Part shown: positions 7,508 to 17,936 of the stretch, one piece after another
Numbering within the stretch: position 1 is the first letter of the stretch
Layout of the letters: each line of letters opens with the position of its first letter
Source: Brevibacterium sp.
GTDB lineage: Bacteria > Actinomycetota > Actinomycetes > Actinomycetales > Brevibacteriaceae
DNA: 64,000 bases
Direction: 5' to 3'
Assembly (NCBI RefSeq): GCF_031179145.1
Contig: NZ_JAPSIB010000003.1
Span: 124,001 to 188,000, forward strand
Program-made: the position numbers and the translations under genes
The notes under the pieces: generated by a model
Seen by the model: the letters and a program-made list of their open reading frames with translations, nothing else
Told to the model about the DNA's origin: nothing
The model's database searches: none

Positions 7508-8284
7508 ATGACCAAACCGATTCTGGTGACCGGTGGCACGGGGAACATCGGCAGCCGCGTGGTGCGGATGCTGCGTGAGGCCGACCGTGAGGTACGCATC
7601 CTCACTCGTCGTCCCCACTCTAACTCTCCCGGCGTCGACTATGTGAGCGGCGACACAGTGAAGAACCGAGCCCTCGCCGAGGCGGTGGCGGGAGTGGACA
7701 CGATCATTCACCTCGCCGGTGGTCCCCGGGGAGACGAGGTGGCGGCCGCCAATCTCGTCGCTGCGGCGCAGGGTGCCGGGGTCGAGCACGTGGTGCTCAT
7801 CTCCGTCATCGGGGCCGATCGAATGCCCATCGGCTATTTCCGGCGCAAAGCCGAGGCTGAGGGCATCGTCATGGGCTCGGGGATGCCGTGGACGATACTT
7901 CGGGCCGCCCAACTCCACGACTTCGTCCTGCCGATCGTCCGGACCCTGTCGACTCTCCGTGTGGTCCCGCGCGATCTGCGGTTCGAGCCCGTCGACGGCG
8001 ACCAGGTGGCGGCCCGGCTGACCGCTCTCGCGCTGGGAGAACCTTCCGGGCATGTCCCGGACATCGCCGGTCCACACGTGGAAGAGGCGCGGGACCTGGT
8101 CAAGACCTACAACCAGGCCCAGGGTCGTCGGCGGCCGCTGCTGACAGTTCCCCTCATCGGCGTGATCGGTCGGGCGTATCGCAGTGGCGCCAACCTCGGC
8201 GATGCCTCCACCATGCGTGGAAGCCTCTCATGGGAGGAGTATCTGATGAGGCAGACCGGTGCTCTGCTCGCAGGACGTGATTGA
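7508..8284 (+). CDS. NmrA/NAD(P)-binding Rossmann protein (atypical SDR)
   Basis: A 258-residue protein beginning with the dinucleotide-binding motif ILVTGGTGNIGSRVVRML and the RILTRRP segment that contacts NADP phosphate. The region after it (ADTVK..., VDTIIHLAGGPRG, VVLISVIGADRMP, YFRRKAEAE) follows the atypical short-chain dehydrogenase/NmrA pattern. The YxxxK-type pair is only loosely kept (YFRRK), so it may be a redox sensor or a reductase with a hydrophobic substrate. GGAAGGA sits 8 nt before the ATG. It is divergent from an ECF sigma factor, an arrangement common among ECF41-type factors with an oxidoreductase as regulated partner. Confidence 0.8.
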   Translation: MTKPILVTGGTGNIGSRVVRMLREADREVRILTRRPHSNSPGVDYVSGDTVKNRALAEAVAGVDTIIHLAGGPRGDEVAAANLVAAAQGAGVEHVVLISVIGADRMPIGYFRRKAEAEGIVMGSGMPWTILRAAQLHDFVLPIVRTLSTLRVVPRDLRFEPVDGDQVAARLTALALGEPSGHVPDIAGPHVEEARDLVKTYNQAQGRRRPLLTVPLIGVIGRAYRSGANLGDASTMRGSLSWEEYLMRQTGALLAGRD

Positions 8285-8328
8285 TCAGCGGAAGACGGTT
8301 CCCGTTCCGCAGGCACAGACCCGGAGAC

Positions 8329-8362
8329 GAGAACTGCCCCGCCGGATGACGGGGCAGTTCTC
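8329..8362. terminator. Bidirectional 13-bp perfect hairpin between convergent NmrA-like gene and tRNA-Ala
   Basis: GAGAACTGCCCCG (8329-8341) pairs perfectly with CGGGGCAGTTCTC (8350-8362) around an 8-nt loop. It lies between the rightward oxidoreductase (stop 8284) and the leftward tRNA-Ala (8372-8444), so it can end both transcripts. Confidence 0.75.
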
Positions 8363-8371
8363 GATATTCTG

Positions 8372-8444
8372 TGGAGGTAAGGGGACTCGAACCCCTAACC
8401 CCCTGCTTGCAAAGCAGGTGCGCTACCAATTGCGCCATACCCCC
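8372..8444 (-). tRNA. tRNA-Ala (anticodon TGC), copy 2
   Basis: Base-for-base identical over 73 nt to the tRNA at 792-864, again without an encoded CCA. It forms a cluster with the tRNA-Ile at 8598-8671, separated by the DLW-39-like gene, as is usual downstream of gyrA in actinobacteria. This is therefore probably the ancestral copy and the one at 792 the duplicate. Confidence 0.97.
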
Positions 8445-8461
8445 TGAAACGGGCGATCACC

Positions 8462-8578
8462 CTACACCGAGTCGGTGTATTTGGACCATTCGGCCTGGGC
8501 ACTCTGGTTCCTGTGCCGCCACCGGAAGAACACTCCCAATCCCACCAAGGTGAGACTGCTGAGAATCCACTTCTTCAT
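8462..8578 (-). CDS. DLW-39-like small membrane protein, 38 residues
   Basis: The reverse strand between the two tRNAs has ATG at 8578 after a strong AGGAGG ribosome site (spacing 3-4 nt) and reads MKKWILSSLTLVGLGVFFRW to residue 20, then RHRNQSAQAEWSKYTDSV and TAG. A Lys-Lys start, one short hydrophobic helix, then a charged tail with an acidic-Trp motif (EW where the family has DLW) is the pattern of the DLW-39 proteins found at this place, beside tRNA-Ile/tRNA-Ala after gyrA, in many actinobacteria. Function is unknown. At 38 codons it falls below usual ORF length cut-offs. The assignment combines a visible start, ribosome site and position with recalled family features. Confidence 0.8.
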   Translation of the reverse strand: MKKWILSSLTLVGLGVFFRWRHRNQSAQAEWSKYTDSV

Positions 8579-8597
8579 GATCCTCCTCGAAAGGGTG

Positions 8598-8671
8598 TGG
8601 GCCTACCTGGACTTGAACCAGGGACCTCTTCGTTATCAGCGAAGCGCTCTAACCGCCTGAGCTATAGGCCC
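8598..8671 (-). tRNA. tRNA-Ile (anticodon GAT)
   Basis: A reverse-strand 74-nt cloverleaf: acceptor GGGCCTA pairs with TAGGCCC, D-arm AGCTCAGGCGGTTAGAGC, anticodon stem-loop CTTCGCTGATAACGAAG with anticodon GAT, T-arm GGTTCAAGTCC. CCA is not encoded. It is the first tRNA downstream of the gyrase operon. Confidence 0.97.
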
Positions 8672-8728
8672 TTTCGGGGGTGAACCCGAAGTAAAAATAT
8701 ACCGGTCGCGCCTCGGCAAACACAAATC

Positions 8729-8760
8729 CGGCGGCAGTGACTCCAGTCACAGGCCGCTGG
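8729..8760 (-). terminator. Hairpin ending the gyrB-gyrA-DUF3566 transcript
   Basis: On the reverse strand CCAGCGGC(CT)GTGACT and AGTCAC(T)GCCGCCGG pair around a two-base turn with a small internal bulge. A T-rich run (ATTTGTGTTT) follows, fitting an intrinsic terminator 22 bp past the DUF3566 stop and before tRNA-Ile. Confidence 0.65.
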
Positions 8761-8781
8761 ATCGGTGAGATCCGCAAGAGA

Positions 8782-9666
8782 TCAGTCGTCGGTGAGGGTC
8801 AGGTGGAAACCGCCGGCGATGAGCGAACCGATGTTGTAGAGGAACGCCGCCAGGGTCGACAGCGCGGTCAGCAGCACGATGTTGATGACGGCGATGATGA
8901 ACCCTGCGGCCACGACCCGGCCGAACGCGAAGATGCCGAGGAGCCTCTCGGCGGACTCAGCACCTGCCAGCTCGGTCATCGTGGCTTCCATCGAACTCAT
9001 CACACCGGTCGCCTGGAGCACGATCCAGAGGACGATGAAGGCGACGATCGTGGCGATGCCGATGGCCACGGAGATGAGGAAGGACATCTTCATCACCGAC
9101 CAGGGGTCGATGGCGGAGACGGTGAGGCGAACGGTCCGCGGACCCTTCTTCTTCTTGCCCTTACCGCTCTCGACCATGTTCTTGACGCCCATCTTGACGC
9201 CGCCGGAGCTGGCCCGCACGGTATTGGCCGCGGCGGCCATCTTCGAGGTGGCCGCGTTGCCGCCGGATCCGGTCTGCTGGCCTCCGCTCGGCTGTGAGCC
9301 GGTGGTCTGCGCACCGCCGCCAGTGGCTGAACCCGCACCTGTGGTCGGGCCGGAGCCGGTGGTCGAGCCCGAACCGGAGGCCGGGCCGGACCCGGACTGC
9401 GGTGCCGCTTTGGGCGCAGGAGGCGCGACGACCGTGGGAGGACCACTCGTCTTCGCGGACTTCGCCCCAGCAGAGGGGGTCGGGGACTGACCACCCGAGG
9501 ACTGACGCGGCGCCGGTGACTGCCGGGGTCCGGCAGGCTGGCCGTTGGGCGAACCTCCCGGGGTCTCCGGCTTGTCCTCAGTCGTCGCCGATCCCGCGGT
9601 CAAGCGAGTCGAGCCGCTCGAAGTCCTGATGATCTTGCCTGAGCCTGGCTTCTTGTTCTCGCTCAC
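8782..9666 (-). CDS. DUF3566 membrane protein with long disordered N-terminus
   Basis: A 294-residue protein. Residues 1 to about 165 are low-complexity (Pro/Gly/Ser/Thr/Gln-rich, with runs such as [20 protein letters not shown]) and probably disordered in the cytoplasm. Residues from about 180 form the DUF3566 domain: [20 protein letters not shown], a membrane helix ([20 protein letters not shown]), an amphipathic stretch, a second helix ([20 protein letters not shown]), and a [18 protein letters not shown] tail. The family nearly always follows gyrA in actinobacteria; its role is not established. The start overlaps the gyrA stop by 4 bp, so it is co-translated with gyrase. Confidence 0.9.
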   Translation of the reverse strand: MSENKKPGSGKIIRTSSGSTRLTAGSATTEDKPETPGGSPNGQPAGPRQSPAPRQSSGGQSPTPSAGAKSAKTSGPPTVVAPPAPKAAPQSGSGPASGSGSTTGSGPTTGAGSATGGGAQTTGSQPSGGQQTGSGGNAATSKMAAAANTVRASSGGVKMGVKNMVESGKGKKKKGPRTVRLTVSAIDPWSVMKMSFLISVAIGIATIVAFIVLWIVLQATGVMSSMEATMTELAGAESAERLLGIFAFGRVVAAGFIIAVINIVLLTALSTLAAFLYNIGSLIAGGFHLTLTDD

Positions 9667-12218
9667 TCTTCCACATCCTCGCTGCCGGCCTGAGGCACTG
9701 CGACCTCACCCTCCGGTACGTCGGCTTCGTCTTCAACTACGGTCTCGGGTCCACGGGTTACTGCGATGATACGGTCATTCTTCCCCGGCTTCGCGAACAC
9801 CACACCCATGGTGTTGCGTCCCTTCGCAGGAACTTCGTCGATATTCGACCGGACAACCTTACCGCGTTCCATCACGACCAGGACTTCTTCACCCTGTTCG
9901 ACGATGAGCCCGCCCACCAAGTCTCCGCGTTCCTCCGTGATCTTGGCAACTCGGATGCCGAGCCCGCCGCGGCCCTGCAGCCGGTATTCGTCGACCGGAG
10001 TCCGCTTGGCGTAGCCGCCCTCGGTGACGATGAAGACGTACCTGTCGGGCTGGACGACGTCCATCGTCAGCAGCTCATCGTCGTCACGGAACTTCATTCC
10101 CGTGACCCCCGAGGTGACGCGGCCGAGAGGCCGGATCGTCTCGTCGTCGGCGGCGAACCGGATCGACATGCCCTTGCGGGAGATGAGCAGCAGGTGGTCC
10201 TCGGGACCGACGATCCGCGCCGAGACCAGTTCGTCGGGCTGACCGTTGTACTCACGCAGGTTGATGGCGATGACGCCACCGGTGCGGTTCGAGTCGTACT
10301 CACTCAGGCGGGTCTTCTTCACGACGCCGGAGCGGGTGGCGAGGATGAGGAACTCGGCATCGTCGTAGTCGCGGATCGACAGCACCTTGGCAATCGTCTC
10401 ACCCGGCTGCAGAGCGAGGAGGTTCGCAACATGCTGGCCCTTGGCGTCGCGGGAACCCTCGGGGATCTCGTAGGCCTTGGCGCGGTAGACGCGACCGGTG
10501 TTGGTGAAGAACAGCAGCCAGTTGTGTGTGGAGGTGACGAAGAACTGTTCGACGACATCGTCACCGCGCAGCTGCGCCCCCCTGATTCCCTTGCCCCCAC
10601 GATGCTGGGCCCGGTAGAGCGAGGTCTGCGTGCGCTTGGCATAGCCGCCGCGGGTGATCGTGACCACGACCTCCTCCTCGGGGATGAGGTCCTCCATGGA
10701 GACGTCGCCGTCGAATCCGGCCAGGATCTTCGTCCGGCGGTCATCGCCGAAGCGTTCGACGACCTCGTCGAGCTCCTCGGACACGATCTCCCGCTGGCGG
10801 GCTGGAGTTTCGAGGATGTGCTTGTACTCGGCGATCTGCGTCTCGATCTTGTCGGCCTCTTCCTGGATCTTCAAGCGTTCCAGGGCGGCCAGACGACGCA
10901 GCTGCAGATCGAGGATCGCATTCGCCTGCAGCTCGTCGACGTCAAGCAGCTCCATCAGACCCGACCTCGCCTCATCGGAGGAGGGCGAGCGGCGGATCAG
11001 GGCGATGACGGCGTCGAGGGCGTCGAGGGCCTTGAGGTAGCCGCGCAGGATGTGGGCGCGTTCCTCGGCCTTGCGCAGCCGGAACTTGGTGCGCCGGACG
11101 ATGACTTCGATCTGATGCTTGACCCACAGGCGCAGGAACGAATCGAGGCTGAGCGTGCGCGGAACGTTGTCGACGAGCGCAAGCATGTTCGCGGAGAAGT
11201 TCTCCTGCAGCGAGGTGTGCTTGTAGAGGTTGTTGAGCACGACCTTCGCGACGGCGTCACGCTTGAGGACGATGACGAGGCGCTGGCCGGTGCGGCCCGA
11301 GGACTCGTCGCGCAGGTCGGCGATACCGGCCACCTTGCCGTCCTTGACGTAGGAGGCGATCTTCGCGGCGAGGGTGTCGGGGTTGACCATGTACGGCAGC
11401 TGGGTGACGACCAGGCAGGTGCGTCCCTGGATCTCCTCAACCTCGACGACGGCGCGCTGGGTGATGGAGCCGCGGCCCGTGCGGTAGGTGTCCTCGATGC
11501 CCTTGCGCCCGAGGATCGTGGCTCCCATGGGGAAGTCGGGACCCTTGACGAGACCGAGGAGCGCTTCGAGGGCCTCTTCCTTGCTCGCCTCGGGGTGGGA
11601 GAGCAGCCACTGGGCGCCGGCGGCGACCTCCCGCAGGTTGTGCGGCGGGATGTTCGTGGCCATGCCCACGGCGATGCCGGCGGAGCCGTTGACGAGAAGG
11701 TTGGGGAACCGCGAGGGCAGGACCACCGGCTCCTGGTTGCGGCCGTCGTAGTTGTCCTGGAAGTCGACGGTGTCTTCCTCGATGTCGCGGACCATCTCCA
11801 TGGCCAGAGGCGCCATCTTGCACTCGGTGTAACGAGGGGCGGCGGCGCCGTCGTCGCCGGGCGAACCGAAGTTGCCCTGACCGGAGATGAGCGGGTAGCG
11901 CATCGTCCACGGCTGCACCAGACGCACCAGCGCATCGTAGATCGCCGTGTCGCCGTGCGGGTGGTACTGACCCATGACGTCACCGACGACGCGGGAGCAC
12001 TTCGAGAAGTTGCGGTCCGGCCGGTAGCCGCCGTCGAACATCGCGTAGAGGACGCGACGGTGGACGGGTTTGAGACCGTCGCGCACGTCGGGCAGCGCGC
12101 GCCCGACGATGACGCTCATCGCATAGTCGAGGTACGACCTCTGCATCTCGAGATTGAGGTCGACCTGTTCGACCCGGTTGATCTCGGTTCCGGTTCCGGT
12201 TTCGTTCTCGTCAGCCAA
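9663..12218 (-). CDS. gyrA: DNA gyrase subunit A
   Basis: An 851-residue subunit that cuts and rejoins DNA during negative supercoiling. The catalytic tyrosine is Y130 ([17 protein letters not shown]). The quinolone-determining region reads [19 protein letters not shown], with Thr at the position of E. coli Ser83 and Asp at that of Asp87. The C-terminal beta-pinwheel carries the gyrase-specific GyrA box [11 protein letters not shown], marking it as gyrase rather than topoisomerase IV. The tail ends in acidic residues, as in other actinobacterial GyrA proteins. The start is TTG at 12218 with AGGAAAGAG upstream; gyrB lies 129 bp upstream in the same direction. Confidence 0.98.
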   Translation of the reverse strand: MADENETGTGTEINRVEQVDLNLEMQRSYLDYAMSVIVGRALPDVRDGLKPVHRRVLYAMFDGGYRPDRNFSKCSRVVGDVMGQYHPHGDTAIYDALVRLVQPWTMRYPLISGQGNFGSPGDDGAAAPRYTECKMAPLAMEMVRDIEEDTVDFQDNYDGRNQEPVVLPSRFPNLLVNGSAGIAVGMATNIPPHNLREVAAGAQWLLSHPEASKEEALEALLGLVKGPDFPMGATILGRKGIEDTYRTGRGSITQRAVVEVEEIQGRTCLVVTQLPYMVNPDTLAAKIASYVKDGKVAGIADLRDESSGRTGQRLVIVLKRDAVAKVVLNNLYKHTSLQENFSANMLALVDNVPRTLSLDSFLRLWVKHQIEVIVRRTKFRLRKAEERAHILRGYLKALDALDAVIALIRRSPSSDEARSGLMELLDVDELQANAILDLQLRRLAALERLKIQEEADKIETQIAEYKHILETPARQREIVSEELDEVVERFGDDRRTKILAGFDGDVSMEDLIPEEEVVVTITRGGYAKRTQTSLYRAQHRGGKGIRGAQLRGDDVVEQFFVTSTHNWLLFFTNTGRVYRAKAYEIPEGSRDAKGQHVANLLALQPGETIAKVLSIRDYDDAEFLILATRSGVVKKTRLSEYDSNRTGGVIAINLREYNGQPDELVSARIVGPEDHLLLISRKGMSIRFAADDETIRPLGRVTSGVTGMKFRDDDELLTMDVVQPDRYVFIVTEGGYAKRTPVDEYRLQGRGGLGIRVAKITEERGDLVGGLIVEQGEEVLVVMERGKVVRSNIDEVPAKGRNTMGVVFAKPGKNDRIIAVTRGPETVVEDEADVPEGEVAVPQAGSEDVEE

Positions 12219-12347
12219 TCTGGGCTCTTTCCTTGCTTCTGCTCCGACGCAGCTCTCTCATCGGCAGCGGTTGAGTTCGTGAGGATTCGAATCACCCTCG
12301 CCGAGGCGGTCGCTGGGACTCGCGGTCACCTCGGCGGGGTGCGGGGA

Positions 12348-14387
<2,040 letters not shown>

Positions 14388-14599
14388 CCGCGCCGAGGCG
14401 TGAAATGCCCGTAAGCGGCCCCAGAGGGCCTATGTGCGGATATTTGGGCCGTCCGCAGTACCCCCGGACAGCAGAGGGTCGCGCTATCGCCGTTTAAGGC
14501 ATTCTGTCGTTTTCGCCGAGGTGGTCCGGACACCGGCCGATCCACCGCGGAGCTCGGGTGGAGAACTGGGACGCGGATTCGTCGTATCCGTCCGGCCGC

Positions 14600-15112
14600 T
14601 CAGCCGTAGGTGTCGCGCGGACCGCGCCCCGACACACTGCGCCGGCCCTTCTTGAAGCTGCGGCCCTGCGGCCCGCGGATTTCGATCTCGGTGATCGTCC
14701 GCGACCCCAGCCCCGCCTCGAGGGCGGAGAGGATCGTGGGCTTGAGGACGCGCAGCTGCGTCGCCCACGTCGTCGAATCCGCGGCGATGACCAGGAGGGG
14801 AGGAGAGAAGTCGACCGGCTTGCAGTGCATGGCGACCTGGGTGCCGACGAGCTCCGGCCAGCGACCGAGGACTTTGCCGATGTCGATCGACGAACTCCAC
14901 CCGCGTGAGGAGATGAGGTTGCCGAGCGCCGATGAGATCGTCGCCGGGTCCCGTTTGTCCTTGCCCGCCGAGGTGTAGGTGACGTCTCCGCGGATGCGGG
15001 TCCGGCGCCGGTGGGCGAAGATCCGCGCCTGGGTCACCTCCATCCGACGCACTCGGTCGAGGGCTTCGAGGGCGGCGACCGGAGTCGCCTCGTCGGGGAT
15101 GATCCCGCTCAT
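14600..15112 (-). CDS. DUF721/DciA-like protein
   Basis: A 170-residue protein starting ATG 15112 (MSGIIPDEATPVAALEALDR). It overlaps the recF stop by 4 bp (ATGA). The N-terminal third is basic, then comes the DUF721 core: LGNLISSRGWSSSIDIGKVL, GRWPELVGTQVAMHCKPVDF, PPLLVIAADSTTWATQLRVL, ending in the basic tail GRSFKKGRRSVSGRGPRD. DUF721 proteins are KH-like; DciA, a family member, helps load the replicative helicase in bacteria without DnaC or DnaI. The position just after recF, close to oriC, is conserved in actinobacteria. A longer ORF beginning at 15334 is only its frame extended upstream into recF. Confidence 0.88.
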   Translation of the reverse strand: MSGIIPDEATPVAALEALDRVRRMEVTQARIFAHRRRTRIRGDVTYTSAGKDKRDPATISSALGNLISSRGWSSSIDIGKVLGRWPELVGTQVAMHCKPVDFSPPLLVIAADSTTWATQLRVLKPTILSALEAGLGSRTITEIEIRGPQGRSFKKGRRSVSGRGPRDTYG

Positions 15113-16245
15113 GTCGACTCCACCGGGAGCAGACGGGACTGACCGATTCTGGTCCCCTCGAGACCGGAGGGAAGGTCGGCGTCGACGGCAGCGGTGATGA
15201 GGACCTGTTCGGCTTCGGTGATCCGGGCGGCCAGCCGGTTCCGCCGCCCGGTGTCGAGTTCCGCGAAGACGTCGTCGAGGATGAGGATCGGCTGCTCTGC
15301 GGTCGATCCCGCGTCGGAGCTGAGCAGGTCCCACCCGGCCAGCTGCATCGCCAGCGCCAATGACCAGGTCTCCCCGTGAGAGGCGTAGCCCTTCGCGGGG
15401 TGATCTCCGATGGTGAGTGCGAGATCATCGCGGCCGGGGCCGTGCAGGGTCAGCCCGCGGTCGATCTCGGTGCTGCGCCTGCGCTCGAGTGCGGCGAGGA
15501 GGAGCTCCTGGCACTCACCGGCGGAGTCGGCCTGCGCGTAGTCGATCCGGGAGTCGTAGCGGGCCTGGATCCCCTGTCGTTCCAGCCGGGCATCGGCGGC
15601 GATGTAGGCGAAGTTCTCCTGGAGTGGGGCGACGATGTCGGCGAGGACCTTGATCCGGCCGAACACCAGCTCCGCCGCAGCCTCCGCGTATGCGATGTTC
15701 CAGATGTCCAGGGTCGCCTCCAGGCCGGGGTCGCGCTCTTCCCGCAGGCGTTTGAGGAGGGCGTTGCGCTGTTTGAGAGCCCGTTCGAAGTCAGCGATGA
15801 CCGAGGCGTAGCGAGGATTCCGGGCGACGACCAGGGTGTCGATCCAGTTCCGGCGTTCGGCCGGCTCTCCGCGCACCAGGCTAAGGTCCTCGGGGGCGAA
15901 GACGACACAGGAGACGAGTCCGAGGATCTCCTTGAGCTTGACCGGAGACCGATTCACCCGCGCCCGGTTGGCTCCCTTCGCCTGGATCGACACGTCGACC
16001 ACGGCATGGCGCTGCCCGCGGTTGACCAGCGCTGAGATCGACGCCATCTGCGCATCCTCATGGACGAGCGGGGCGTCGAAGGCGACCCGATGAGAGCGCA
16101 GATGCGCGAGATAGCCGATCGCCTCGACGATGTTGGTCTTGCCCGTGCCGTTGTCGGCGACGAAGGTGGTGACCCCCGGCTCGAACTCGAGATCGAGCTC
16201 GCGGTACGAGCGATAGTCACGAAGTGAGAGGCGGGATATCCACAT
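15109..16245 (-). CDS. recF: DNA replication/repair protein RecF
   Basis: A 378-residue SMC-like ATPase that helps RecOR load RecA at gaps. The start MWISRLSLRDYRSYRELDLE is the usual RecF N-terminus. Walker A is ADNGTGKTNIVEAI, the ABC-type signature region is LTIGDHPAKGYASHGETWSL, and Walker B is PILILDDVFAELDTGRRNRL. The ATG directly abuts the dnaN stop, and the stop overlaps the DUF721 start, so the three genes form a tightly coupled unit. Confidence 0.97.
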   Translation of the reverse strand: MWISRLSLRDYRSYRELDLEFEPGVTTFVADNGTGKTNIVEAIGYLAHLRSHRVAFDAPLVHEDAQMASISALVNRGQRHAVVDVSIQAKGANRARVNRSPVKLKEILGLVSCVVFAPEDLSLVRGEPAERRNWIDTLVVARNPRYASVIADFERALKQRNALLKRLREERDPGLEATLDIWNIAYAEAAAELVFGRIKVLADIVAPLQENFAYIAADARLERQGIQARYDSRIDYAQADSAGECQELLLAALERRRSTEIDRGLTLHGPGRDDLALTIGDHPAKGYASHGETWSLALAMQLAGWDLLSSDAGSTAEQPILILDDVFAELDTGRRNRLAARITEAEQVLITAAVDADLPSGLEGTRIGQSRLLPVEST

Positions 16246-17385
16246 TCAGATACGGGTGGGCATGAGCAAGTACCGGTACGACTCGTCGGCGGGGGAATCG
16301 AGGTCCTTCTGCCCGGAGATGATGACCGGCTTCATCGGCTGCGTGAATGAGAAGTTCACGTATGGGCTCTCCACAGCTGCCAGACCCTCGGCGATGTAAT
16401 GCGGATTGAACCCGACGGTGATCGACTCACCCTGGAGAACCGCCTCGACGGCTTCCGACGCCTGCGCATCGTCGCCGGTTCCGGCGTGCAGCGTGAGCAG
16501 GCCGTCACTGACCTCGAAGCGCAGCGGAGTGTTGCGTTCGGCGACCAGGGACACACGACGCACGGCCTCACGCAGAACTCCGGTTTCGACGATCGCGTGG
16601 ATCGGCACGGAGTCGGGGAACAGCGAGCGGACCTTCGGGTATTCGCCTTCGACGAGCAGCGAGGTGGTGACCCGTCCGGCCGAGGTGAAGGAGATGAGGT
16701 CCTTGCCGGAGTCGGTGCTCAGTCCGATCGTGACGTCACCGCCGAGGGACTTCGAGACATCGGACAGTGTGCGACCGCGCAGCAGCGCCACTGCGGAGAC
16801 ATCGGGACGGCCGGGATTCCACGTGAACTCACGCACCGCCAGACGGTAGCGGTCCGTGGCCAGGAGGGTGACCTTCTCGCCCTCGATCTCGACCCGCACG
16901 CTGGTGAGAATCGGCAGGGTGTCGTCCTTCGACGTCGCGATCGTCACCTGGGAGACCGAGTTCTGGAATTCGCCGGCGGACACGGTTCCGGAAGCATCGG
17001 GAACCTGTGGGAGCGAAGGATACTCCGCAACGGGCATCGTCATCAGGGAGAACCGGGAGGATCCACAGGTGACTTCGACCTTGGAGCCGATCTGCTCGAG
17101 GGTCACCTCCTGGTTGGGCAGGGCCTTGGAGATGTCGGCGAGGAGACGACCGGAGACGAGCACAGTCCCCGCGGATGCGACATCGGCGGAGATGTCCACC
17201 CGGGAGGAGACTTCGTAGTCGAAGACAGCCAGGCGGACAGTGCCGCCGGCTTCGGCTGTGATGAGGATTCCGGTGAGGACCGGAGCGGATGGGCGATTGG
17301 GGAGAGTCTTCGTGGCCCAGGTGACAGCGTCAGCGAGGACATCACGGTTGACTTTGAACTTCAGGGGCGATGCTTCGGCGTTCAC
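16246..17385 (-). CDS. dnaN: DNA polymerase III beta subunit (sliding clamp)
   Basis: A 379-residue clamp made of three similar domains; two copies make the ring that tethers the polymerase. I choose GTG at 17385 (NAEASPLKFKVNRDVLADAV follows) because AAGGAG sits 4 nt upstream and the family begins at this beta-strand; an ORF extension to 17436 adds residues outside the family pattern. The segments SSRFSLMTMPVAEYPSLPQV and ATDRYRLAVREFTW, and the C-terminal RYLLMPTRI that lines the hydrophobic pocket, are diagnostic. recF starts right after the stop. Confidence 0.97.
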   Translation of the reverse strand: MNAEASPLKFKVNRDVLADAVTWATKTLPNRPSAPVLTGILITAEAGGTVRLAVFDYEVSSRVDISADVASAGTVLVSGRLLADISKALPNQEVTLEQIGSKVEVTCGSSRFSLMTMPVAEYPSLPQVPDASGTVSAGEFQNSVSQVTIATSKDDTLPILTSVRVEIEGEKVTLLATDRYRLAVREFTWNPGRPDVSAVALLRGRTLSDVSKSLGGDVTIGLSTDSGKDLISFTSAGRVTTSLLVEGEYPKVRSLFPDSVPIHAIVETGVLREAVRRVSLVAERNTPLRFEVSDGLLTLHAGTGDDAQASEAVEAVLQGESITVGFNPHYIAEGLAAVESPYVNFSFTQPMKPVIISGQKDLDSPADESYRYLLMPTRI

Positions 17386-17936
17386 TTTACTCCTTGGGGG
17401 TGTCCACCCGATGTACTCACGACTTCCCGGCTTCACGCTGCTCGGAAGACTCTACACAGCCTAGCCGAATTCCGGGTAACAGCGCAGGACAGGCCCGTTC
17501 CTCCCAGTTCCGCGTGAATCCGCCTCTGACAGCGATCGGCGGTGGGCAGATCTCGTATCCGAGAAACGCTCGTGACGTCATGTTCGAATATCCGGGACCC
17601 GCTCCAACCGCAGCTTGAGCGCTTTTCTCAGCTCCCCGAGGTTCTCCCCGGCAGTCGGTGGCGCCGACCCTCCTATGACATGAATTCACTCAGTAGAAGT
17701 ATCAGCACCTGTGGACACTGTGGACAACTCCCTCTTACGCGCCGGTAGCCAGGGCAGATGGACCTCTCCAGGGTGTGGACCACGTGTGCACCCGGAGCGG
17801 TGCCTCCGGGTCCGCCTGGGTAAGCACATGCATGTAGTTCACATCCGTCCACCCGATCGTCTTCACTTGTCCACCAGTTTATCCCCAGTGTGGTCCTGTT
17901 GTCCCCAACCTTATCCACAGCTGTGCATAGACGGTT
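17386..17936. other. oriC candidate: dnaN-dnaA intergenic region
   Basis: A 551-bp region without a gene between dnaA and dnaN, the usual site of oriC in actinobacteria. It holds DnaA boxes close to TTATCCACA: the reverse-strand TGTGGACAA at 17719-17727 and TGTGGACCA at 17774-17782, and a four-box cluster at 17867-17919 listed separately. No AT-rich unwinding element stands out clearly in the part I inspected. The gene direction flips here (leftward dnaA-dnaN-recF-gyr, rightward rpmH-parB beyond dnaA), as expected for a bidirectional origin. Confidence 0.8.
17867..17919 (+). promoter_or_regulatory. Cluster of four co-directional DnaA boxes in oriC
   Basis: TTGTCCACC (17867-17875), TTATCCCCA (17879-17887), TTGTCCCCA (17899-17907) and the perfect TTATCCACA (17911-17919) all point the same way, with start-to-start distances of 12, 20 and 12 bp. 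This is a plausible nucleus for a DnaA filament next to the dnaA stop. Confidence 0.75.

Noticed and set aside
16816-16829. CACGTG-centred sequence in dnaN resembling parS
   Set aside because: Four mismatches to the 14-bp consensus; one such hit is expected by chance in coding DNA.
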